Virus record (IMG/VR): IMGVR_UViG_3300047552_000676
Location: 1-64,000 of that record
From: a virus
Length of the DNA stretch: 64,000 nucleotides
Strand: one strand, 5' to 3'
The notes under the pieces are model-generated. The model was given only the letters and a program-made list of their open reading frames with translations. It had not been told where the DNA came from and did no database searches. This document shows, one piece after another, positions 8,332 to 15,054 of this stretch. The position numbers were made by a program, and so were the translations under genes. Every line of letters begins with the position of its first letter. Positions within the stretch are counted from its first letter, which is position 1.

Positions 8332-9666
8332 CTACTCAGTTAAATCAGGTTTGAAGCCGCCCTTAGCCTTCTTGCCCGTTTCCTTCTTAGCTTGAAGATG
8401 CTTGCGCTCTTCTTCGCTAAGGTCTTTTACCTTCATCTTCGTATATAGAATCTTGAGAGTGAACGGCATGTCACTCTGGTTACGGCTCTTTGGTTGCTCG
8501 AAGTGCAACAGACCTTGTTCTTTAGATTCCTTGTTTGCTACAGCGAACCACGCTAGAGAAGCATGTTCTTTAACCATCTGACTGTAACGCAGTTTGCCTT
8601 CTTCGTTAACTTGAACCAGCATGACAACTACTTTGTTATGAGCGTCAGCCCACTGCTTTGCAAAGCGAGCAATCTGCCCCATCTTTCTCCACTGATCATC
8701 ACCATCCGCGTCTTTCAACAGGCCAAGATAGTCGATGTAGATAACGTCAGCTTTATAGGACGAAAGGGAAGCCAAGAGCTCCTGAATAGTCAGGTCTTCT
8801 TTTGGCTTAAAGATGGTGTATCTGCCCCCGCTCTCTCGAATCTTGCGATCAAGCTTCTTGAAGCGCTTGAATGCTACATCTTTTTCGCCTGTGGCTAGAC
8901 GCTTAAGAAAGATGTCTAGGCTGTTAAGCCCTGAAGCGTTGGAAATAGTACGCGACACCATCTCGATGTCGGTCATTTCTAATGGCACTAGAACAGTCTT
9001 GTAACCACGCTTTGCCTGATTGGTACTTATCTGGTTAGCAAGGATAGACTTACCGCCCCCACTGTTCAAGCCTATCAGCACAAGTGAGCCGCGTAGAAAT
9101 CCACCATTAACGGCGTCGTATGAATCGAAACCCGTAGGGATTACGTTATCGGTGTTTGGGCTGTAGATGATGTCCTTTACGGTATCCATCACGTTGGAGT
9201 CTTTACCAATGTGTAATACCGTAGCTTCGGAGGCCCTTTTGAGCTGGATCATAGCCATCGCTTTGGCTACCATATCACTCAGCTCTTCTACATCGATGGA
9301 GGGATTCTCTAGGTGTTTGTGAATACCTTTAGACAGCCTGTAGTAAAGGCGGGTCTGGCGATAACGATTAAGAACCTCCACAAGCTGGATAGCTTGTGTC
9401 ATCTTCTTAACAGGGGCTTCTGCGTCCTTCAAAAAGTCACGAGTTTCTTCCGTGAGCTTTACATCCTCACATAGAAGTTTGAACGCGGGAGGTTCACCTT
9501 TCTTTGTGAAATAGTCGTGGATCTTTTTGAACGCCTCTTGGCTTTCTTCCAGATGAAAATACGAAGCGTCCAGACTAGATAGTAACGCACCACTAACCTT
9601 GATGTTTTTAGAACAGATGGACCTCAGCGCTCGCGCTTCAGTTACTGCGTTAAATAGCTTTGCGAT
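8332..9666 (-). CDS. DnaB-type replicative helicase
   Basis: The frame is open to a stop at 9685-9687, giving about 444 aa. The C-terminal RecA domain has Walker A GLNSGGGKS (about 199-207), Walker B VIYIDYLGL and the QPKSRNQSD segment typical of the family. The region upstream of the first TTG codon at 9432 continues in frame with a DnaB N-terminal-domain pattern (LLSSLDASYF, FTKKGEPPAFKLL), so the gene begins further upstream. There is no ATG, GTG or TTG there: the best site is an ATC at 9664-9666, seven bases after GGTGGAG; a CTG at 9625-9627 is the alternative. It would unwind DNA at the phage replication fork. Confidence 0.85.
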   Translation of the reverse strand: MAKLFNAVTEARALRSICSKNIKVSGALLSSLDASYFHLEESQEAFKKIHDYFTKKGEPPAFKLLCEDVKLTEETRDFLKDAEAPVKKMTQAIQLVEVLNRYRQTRLYYRLSKGIHKHLENPSIDVEELSDMVAKAMAMIQLKRASEATVLHIGKDSNVMDTVKDIIYSPNTDNVIPTGFDSYDAVNGGFLRGSLVLIGLNSGGGKSILANQISTNQAKRGYKTVLVPLEMTDIEMVSRTISNASGLNSLDIFLKRLATGEKDVAFKRFKKLDRKIRESGGRYTIFKPKEDLTIQELLASLSSYKADVIYIDYLGLLKDADGDDQWRKMGQIARFAKQWADAHNKVVVMLVQVNEEGKLRYSQMVKEHASLAWFAVANKESKEQGLLHFEQPKSRNQSDMPFTLKILYTKMKVKDLSEEERKHLQAKKETGKKAKGGFKPDLTE

Positions 9667-9683
9667 TTTATTTCTCCACCAAT

Positions 9684-9785
9684 TTTATACTGTACGTCTG
9701 TACTGAAAAGACCGGCCAGTCCTGACAAGCTCGTATCTTGTCTAGGTACATACGTATACCCCCATAGTATACGAGACTATTCACA
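9684..9785. promoter_or_regulatory. divergent intergenic region with two inverted repeats
   Basis: This 102-bp gap separates the helicase gene (minus) from the endonuclease gene (plus). It contains GACAAG-7nt-CTTGTC (9724-9742) and CGTATAC-7nt-GTATACG (9753-9773), and a direct repeat of CTGTAC. The equal 7-nt spacers suggest protein-binding sites; TATAAA near the helicase start could be a -10 element. No function can be assigned from sequence alone. Confidence 0.4.
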
Positions 9786-10262
9786 ATGGCTAATTCAAAA
9801 CCACTAGATCTAAAATATCTCAGAAAATTCATTCTTTCGGGAATGAAAAATAAAACTCTTACAAAGACATCCATACTAAGACTCTTAAAGAACCGACATC
9901 CTATTTGGGACCTAGTGAGATCAGACAACAAGATTGGTCTTAATGTCAAACTTCTATACGACAAACTTTCTATTCCAGAAGGTTCCTGTAAGGTGTGTGG
10001 AAACCCTACCGGTCTTAATAGGGCTATTTACTATGATCACTGTAGTGATTCCTGTGGAAACAAGTCTAAAAACCGTATTGAACGGAGCATGAAATCTAGA
10101 CAACACTCAAAATTTCACATTTTGAACTCTCGCGGCGAAGTGAAAGATCGATCGCACAACTTTCCAAATCTCAGACGCAAGATACTCTCTATGGTAAATG
10201 GGGACTCCCCAGATTGTTCCCGTATGAGTTTTTCTAGATATCTAAAAAGAATTATCCACTAG
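9786..10262 (+). pseudogene. N-terminal part of a zinc-finger homing endonuclease, split by a frameshift
   Basis: 158 aa ending at TAG 10260-10262. It has a helical segment (LYDKLSIP) followed by a zinc module CxxC-x15-CxxxC (CKVCG...CSDSC). The next frame, open from 10238, repeats the same layout (RLFQSFNIP, CLECD...CSKSC) and adds a nuclease domain. The two join with a -1 shift at the A-tract near 10244-10248, where the second frame reads KKNYPLVFLDV, matching KNRHPIWDLV in the first unit. I therefore read 9786-10828 as one gene split by a one-base change or by programmed frameshifting. It is on the opposite strand to its neighbours and inserted between replication genes, as homing genes often are. 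Confidence 0.6.
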
Positions 10263-10828
10263 TGTTTTTAGATGTTAAATGCGCTGCCTATCGAGGTCTT
10301 GACATGAAAAGACTTTTTCAGTCTTTTAACATACCTCTAGAATCTAGGTGTCTAGAATGTGACTCACCCGTTAGTCTAGGCATAAAAGGCTTTAGATACA
10401 GGCAGTTCTGTAGTAAGTCTTGTAAGGCTACCTATCACGTAGGAGCCGGGTTTTCAATTAAGACATTTGTGGACTCAACAGGTAAATCTCATTCTTATCA
10501 AGGTTACGAGGATAGAATTTTGAAGATTTTAGATAGGTCCTCAAAAGTAGCTAGCTTTTCTACCTCGGATATTCCAAAGATCAGGTACAGATACAAGAAA
10601 GAAGCCAAATCTAGAACGTACCATCCGGATATAGTTGCTTTTCTTAAAGACGGTCGAAAGCTTTTGATAGAAGTGAAAAGTACCTATACGCTAGTCCATG
10701 CGAAGACTTTTGCCTTAAACAAGAGAAAATTTGAAGTCGCTTCAAAACTGTCCAAGCAACATGGGTTTGAGTTCTGGCTAGCTGTTGTTGATAAAAAAGT
10801 TTCTTGGCACTGGAACGGCCTGCACTAG
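10262..10828 (+). CDS. homing-endonuclease-like protein with PD-(D/E)xK nuclease domain (C-terminal part of split gene)
   Basis: 188 aa if a GTG at 10262 is used. It begins with the second zinc module (CLECD...CSKSC) and ends with a nuclease domain of the Vsr/TnsA-like PD-(D/E)xK type: a Glu in YQGYEDRIL, then SRTYHPDIVAF and LLIEVKSTYTL, giving the E...D...ExK signature. The catalytic residues are intact, so this half could still be active. It overlaps the preceding reading frame and probably belongs to the same gene (see 9786-10262). Its stop abuts the convergent gene at 10829. Confidence 0.7.
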   Translation: MFLDVKCAAYRGLDMKRLFQSFNIPLESRCLECDSPVSLGIKGFRYRQFCSKSCKATYHVGAGFSIKTFVDSTGKSHSYQGYEDRILKILDRSSKVASFSTSDIPKIRYRYKKEAKSRTYHPDIVAFLKDGRKLLIEVKSTYTLVHAKTFALNKRKFEVASKLSKQHGFEFWLAVVDKKVSWHWNGLH

Positions 10829-11404
10829 TCATACGACCTCAATCTTGCTCTTCACCAACTTACTGCTGTGATAGTAAATATTGTTTACTGTCTTATACAA
10901 CCGAGTCGAGAAATACGTAATAGGATCTTCCCCCGCTATCACAACAATTCGAGGTATATCGCAGTGATGCTCTAGCAAGTCCCTTGCCTTCTCTAGCTTG
11001 ACGTTAGTGCTGTTAGGGGTGAGACCAGTAATGACCAATAAATCATAGTCGTAGCTAAGAGACTTGTTAGAAAAGTCACCATACAACTGTTCCCACTTCA
11101 CCCTAGCGTGGCCCTTATGCTGCAGATAAGTCTGCACTAAATACGCTGCAAACACCTTTGCATTGGAATCATTAGGGGCAGAAGCCACTCCGTAGATGAT
11201 AGCTGCCTCGGGGTCTTCAACAAATCGTTCAAGCGACGTGGCCTGAACATCGGCAAGAAACATCTTTTCTTGAAGACGATCACCACCCACAACGAAATCA
11301 CTAGGGTTGAATTTGAAGGGACGTTCTGCCCAGAGATTACCCGGTACAGAAACTCCGTGTGTATAGAAGAAGTCTTTAGACTCAAGCTTTATCATTGGTC
11401 TCAT
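10829..11404 (-). CDS. degenerate P-loop-like protein, possible helicase loader or accessory factor
   Basis: The 191-aa product sits downstream of an SF2 helicase and, apart from the inserted endonuclease, upstream of the DnaB-type helicase. The segments AIIYGVASAPNDSNAKVFAAYL, DYDLLVITGLTP and IPRIVVIAGEDP occupy the places of Walker A, Walker B and sensor 1 in a DnaC/AAA-like fold, but the Walker A lysine motif GKT/S is absent. Context makes a loader-like role plausible; the fold assignment is inference from pattern. Its start overlaps the upstream stop by one base. Confidence 0.6.
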   Translation of the reverse strand: MRPMIKLESKDFFYTHGVSVPGNLWAERPFKFNPSDFVVGGDRLQEKMFLADVQATSLERFVEDPEAAIIYGVASAPNDSNAKVFAAYLVQTYLQHKGHARVKWEQLYGDFSNKSLSYDYDLLVITGLTPNSTNVKLEKARDLLEHHCDIPRIVVIAGEDPITYFSTRLYKTVNNIYYHSSKLVKSKIEVV

Positions 11405-12945
11405 TAGAAACCCTCTTGGAAATCGAGCTCCCGACGGTTTACATCACCTTTGAAGTAAGCCATCAACGCCCCCATGTCCTGGGAAGAAATCTTGGGGCTA
11501 AATCTAGGTTTGATAGCTCCCCAGAATTCCGCACGGCGAATAGTACGCATTAGCTTTGAATCATCGATAACTAACACGACCACAGGTTCAGGCTTGTCCG
11601 CATACGGAGTCAAGATTCGTGACAAGCGTTGTCCACACTTAGGACCGTTATTCATAGCCAAGATTTCAAAGATGCACGACGCTCTTGGGATGTTTGTTCC
11701 GGTTGATATCAACGATATATTACCTACGCAGATCTTAGCTTGGTACTTTCTAAATTTGCTGAGAAAGTTTATTCGTTGCTCTTTGCTTAACCCGCCATAG
11801 AAGGGGAGTGCATATCCTTTGCCCATCCGGCTGTTGATCTCGCGAGTCCAATCGAGTATCGGATCGACTTGCGACAGTGGTAGTAAGACCATGTGCCCAG
11901 CCTCAGCATATCGTATAGCCTCAGTAATGATCTTGTCTCTACGAGTGCTGTTCTTCTGTAGTCGACCTTGAAAATAGGTAAACCCCGCCTGACTTCCGCC
12001 GGGAGGGTCCTTGATTTTAACGTGAGTATTCAAGACAGTCAGTCTAGGTATAAGACGTTCTACCTTGCAGGTGTGTAGGGTAGGTCCAATCAAATCGTGC
12101 GCGATATTGATTTCCATCGTCACCTTACGTTCTACAGTGCCGCTTAGGCCGTACATATAGGTTGGGTTAAGACCGGCGACTACCCGCGATGTTTGCAGAG
12201 CGGGTGTTAAGTGGACCTCATCGATGAGCACTAGACCAAACAGATTCTTGATTTTGGCTAGCTTCTTTTTGCCCTTTTCACTCATGAACTGAGCAAAGGT
12301 AGATAGACAGATGTCGGTCTTTTCAAAGTCTTGGACAGTTTTGCAAAAACCTATCTGTCTTTTCTTAGCGTTGGTAAAAGGCTCTTCGTCTTTAGAACCA
12401 ATGAACGTGTCTTTGAAACCAATTAGCCATTCGCGCTGTGAGGCTAGTATCAAAGTCTTAAGTCCGAGCTTGCAAACAATAGCGGCCCCCATCACAGTCT
12501 TACCAGTACGAGGAGGACTTTCCAAAATGCCCCGTGACTTGCGTATGACTTGCTTGACAGCGTCCTTCTGATAGTCGTGTAGCTTTCGCGTTAGCTTGAT
12601 GGCTCGCGTTAGTGGTACTTCACCTGGAGTCTTATTGACTACCTTGTAGTCTTCTTTCCCTATTGATACAAGCCACTTCTTAACCTTCTTGGTCGCGCCT
12701 GCTGGTAGTGATAGGAAGTCTTGTCCCTTTACTTCAATGACTTTTGAAGTCTGACGGGCACCCTTAAACGCGGAGCATGAATCGCATACGTCGTTGTGGC
12801 GTTGATCTAAATTCTCACATTTATTACAGGCTTTTTCTTCGTAGAAGAAATAGGTAAACCGCTTGTGAGCCCGTCGAATATCTGAGCCTTCTAAGTCTGC
12901 TACAGGTATTAGTAGGGCTTCTTTCTTTGTGATTTTCAATGTCAT
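11404..12945 (-). CDS. superfamily 2 DNA/RNA helicase (UvsW-like)
   Basis: The 513-aa product has the SF2 motifs in order: Q/I region YQKDAVKQVI with ESPPRTGKT (Walker A, about 138-146), TLILASQREW, the DEVH box in LVLIDEVHLTP, the YGLSGT motif III, and the C-terminal domain with STGTNIPRA and GQRLSRIL (motif VI). A Cys cluster (CNKC...CDSC) lies near residues 38-57. T4 UvsW, with a similar length and layout, remodels replication forks and R-loops. The start overlaps the upstream stop (ATGA). Confidence 0.88.
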   Translation of the reverse strand: MTLKITKKEALLIPVADLEGSDIRRAHKRFTYFFYEEKACNKCENLDQRHNDVCDSCSAFKGARQTSKVIEVKGQDFLSLPAGATKKVKKWLVSIGKEDYKVVNKTPGEVPLTRAIKLTRKLHDYQKDAVKQVIRKSRGILESPPRTGKTVMGAAIVCKLGLKTLILASQREWLIGFKDTFIGSKDEEPFTNAKKRQIGFCKTVQDFEKTDICLSTFAQFMSEKGKKKLAKIKNLFGLVLIDEVHLTPALQTSRVVAGLNPTYMYGLSGTVERKVTMEINIAHDLIGPTLHTCKVERLIPRLTVLNTHVKIKDPPGGSQAGFTYFQGRLQKNSTRRDKIITEAIRYAEAGHMVLLPLSQVDPILDWTREINSRMGKGYALPFYGGLSKEQRINFLSKFRKYQAKICVGNISLISTGTNIPRASCIFEILAMNNGPKCGQRLSRILTPYADKPEPVVVLVIDDSKLMRTIRRAEFWGAIKPRFSPKISSQDMGALMAYFKGDVNRRELDFQEGF

Positions 12946-13460
12946 GAAACCACACTTTCACGTTTGTCTAGGAACATCTTTAGCGTCTCCTTTACGTTTG
13001 TCAACATAAACGAAGCGCGATCTATATCCTGTATAAAAGCGTTTAGGCTGGCAATAGCGGCGTCTATTTCACCTAGTTTTCTATTGCCCGCTGAGAACAC
13101 TCGGTCAACGACCAACATACGTTCTTCTTTTGTTTTTCCGTACGCAGCGATGTCATCTGAGTACGAAGCCCGTAGATGTTTCTTGCACAGATTAATCGCC
13201 GTTGCCAGAAGTTCTTGCTGGTTAGCACGCTGCTGAGTTAGTTCCACTAACCTAGCACGGTTAGAGAGATCTAACAAAATGGCATCCTGCAACTTTCCAG
13301 GCGAAACTCTAGATTCATATAGCATACGCGACTTACGAATCTTGTGCAAGTAGGCCGCTTCTTTTTTGATCTTATCACAGTCAGTAGCCGACACCGTGGT
13401 AAGTATGTCTTTGTACTTCAGATACTCGGTATCTTGCTTTACTTTTTTCTTTAACGACAT
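12942..13460 (-). CDS. helical protein of unknown function in the replication module
   Basis: A 172-aa, highly charged, mostly helical protein with a basic N-terminus (MSLKKKVKQ). Long runs without Pro or Gly suggest coiled coil. It lies between a clamp-like gene pair and the SF2 helicase and overlaps the latter by 4 bp. No family is recognised. Confidence 0.7.
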   Translation of the reverse strand: MSLKKKVKQDTEYLKYKDILTTVSATDCDKIKKEAAYLHKIRKSRMLYESRVSPGKLQDAILLDLSNRARLVELTQQRANQQELLATAINLCKKHLRASYSDDIAAYGKTKEERMLVVDRVFSAGNRKLGEIDAAIASLNAFIQDIDRASFMLTNVKETLKMFLDKRESVVS

Positions 13461-13461
13461 G

Positions 13462-13905
13462 TTAAATCATGGTAAGGAAGTCGTGCAGCTTATCGCTAAG
13501 ATCAGACACCGTGACCAGGCTGGCTTTACCACCGGATACATGGTATAGATAGAAGTCTTCGCTACGGAACTTTAAGTTCGTGTCTTCCGGGGTGAGCTTT
13601 ATCTCGTCTGAATGACTGCGCCATGACCCGGAGTAAGCCAGTACAGCAGTAGAGACATTCAAAACAGGTAGCGAGGAAAAGAATAAGTATCCTACGATGT
13701 CGGAAATATCTTCGTAGTAGCTATTGACTGACACGGCTCCGATATAGAAATTTGAGGTAAGGTTTTTGACCGGCTCAAAATCTTTCACAAATAGCTGCGT
13801 AGGTTTCCCGTGCAATTTCTTGTTGAGAAAATGGTACTCCCTGTTCTGTATAGTTGTATGTACGAACAGATCTACTGGTGGTGTATGTGCAAAGGAGAAG
13901 TTCAT
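13462..13905 (-). CDS. protein of unknown function downstream of sliding clamp
   Basis: 147 aa, beta-rich in appearance, with no recognised motif. It overlaps the clamp-like gene by 4 bp (ATGA), so it is probably translated with it. A clamp-associated role is conceivable from this coupling, without direct support. Confidence 0.7.
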   Translation of the reverse strand: MNFSFAHTPPVDLFVHTTIQNREYHFLNKKLHGKPTQLFVKDFEPVKNLTSNFYIGAVSVNSYYEDISDIVGYLFFSSLPVLNVSTAVLAYSGSWRSHSDEIKLTPEDTNLKFRSEDFYLYHVSGGKASLVTVSDLSDKLHDFLTMI

Positions 13906-14999
13906 TGTGTATCTGATGGTACAGATAGAGTGGCAACATAGGTGAATGTTCCGCTCTTGAACCTAATGATTGTATCGTCCAGGCTAAAGGATATTGTGTC
14001 TTCGGCCTTGGACACAATGCTGGACAAATAACTGGCGTCAACAAGAAAGTTAAATTTCCCCTTCGCTTTGGCCTTTAGCTTCGCCTCCACGCTATTACCA
14101 TCCGCGGATAGGGTCATTGTGAGGCTGTCGTCTTTTACCTGGCAGTTGACAACTGAGGACGACTTCAAGAATGCCTTAGCATTGTTTAAGAACGCCGCTA
14201 GACTTTCTTTTGAAACACTAACGGTCTTTTCCAACTTGAGTTCATCCATAGCTAGTAGCTTAGGTCCTACGTTGGAAAATGCTAGGTTCTCATCGGACAG
14301 TGCCACCATAGGGGTGAGGCTGCGCACGTTACCGATTTGTAGGAATAGATACTCAGGCGTTGTCTTAAGTAGAGCGTTGCCTATATATTCTTTGAACAGG
14401 GATACAGCTTGCGGTAGAGGAAGAGATAGCTCTAGAGTAGATCCCAGCTTATTCTTGGATTTCAGATAAGCTGTTTGATAGCCATCGTAGGACGCTACCA
14501 GAATGCGGTCTTTATTGAAAGAAAAGTGCACATCTAAGTCGGGCAAGCTAGCCAAACTCTTTGGCAACTGGACCTTATCTGTGGACTTCTTTAGCAAATC
14601 CCATAGATCCTGGTTTATCTCGAACGAGTGTTGAGGGTTTTCAGGTGGGTTGGCACGTTGAACATTAGCGACTTCCACGCCTAGAACGTTGACTTGATAT
14701 CGCTTGGTTGCGATAGTGAGTCGCCCTTCGTTAAAGGTAAACTCTAAGTTGGATCTTCCTTGAACCAAAGTGGAGAGCTGTGAGTAGTTGAATTCCCACG
14801 CACCCTTAAGACCAGGGATTGGCTCGTTGATAACGGCCTCTGTAATAGAGCCTTGGTTGTATGCCGTGAGTAGGGTCTTGACTCCGGACTTAGCCGTAAG
14901 TTCCGAAAAGGTGAGCGCGTTGATACCTGAGATACGCTCCATGCGTCGAATAGCAAGAAGGACCGCACTGATTTTGCCATCGTCTTGTTTGTTTTTCAT
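13902..14999 (-). CDS. sliding-clamp-like DNA polymerase processivity factor
   Basis: The 365-aa product has the size of bacterial beta clamps. Its C-terminal third follows the clamp-domain pattern: NFLVDASYLSSIVSKAED, then ISFSLDDTIIRFKSG and TYVATLS, as in beta and PCNA families, and similar strand-helix-strand units precede it (SVSKESLAAFLNNAKAFLKS, LTMTLSADGNSVEAKLKA). It would encircle DNA and tether the polymerase. The genes for helicases and topoisomerase IB next to it support a replication role. The family assignment is by pattern; sequence identity to known clamps looks low. Confidence 0.6.
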   Translation of the reverse strand: MKNKQDDGKISAVLLAIRRMERISGINALTFSELTAKSGVKTLLTAYNQGSITEAVINEPIPGLKGAWEFNYSQLSTLVQGRSNLEFTFNEGRLTIATKRYQVNVLGVEVANVQRANPPENPQHSFEINQDLWDLLKKSTDKVQLPKSLASLPDLDVHFSFNKDRILVASYDGYQTAYLKSKNKLGSTLELSLPLPQAVSLFKEYIGNALLKTTPEYLFLQIGNVRSLTPMVALSDENLAFSNVGPKLLAMDELKLEKTVSVSKESLAAFLNNAKAFLKSSSVVNCQVKDDSLTMTLSADGNSVEAKLKAKAKGKFNFLVDASYLSSIVSKAEDTISFSLDDTIIRFKSGTFTYVATLSVPSDTQ

Positions 15000-15007
15000 A
15001 GCTACAA

Positions 15008-15047
15008 AGTAATAAGGGCTGAAGCCCTAAAGCCTCAGCCCCCTATT
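15008..15047 (-). terminator. stem-loop between topoisomerase IB and clamp genes
   Basis: On the minus strand GGGCTGA pairs with TTCAGCCC around an 11-nt loop, followed by TTATTACTTT. An alternative inner hairpin (AGGGCT-TC-AGCCCT) uses the same bases. The T-tract is weak, so this may be an attenuator or processing site rather than a strong terminator. Confidence 0.45.
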
Positions 15048-15054
15048 TACAGTG

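Noticed and set aside
9668-9964. Minus-strand frame overlapping the endonuclease gene
   Set aside because: It lies antisense to the zinc-module frame and has no similarity or ribosome site.
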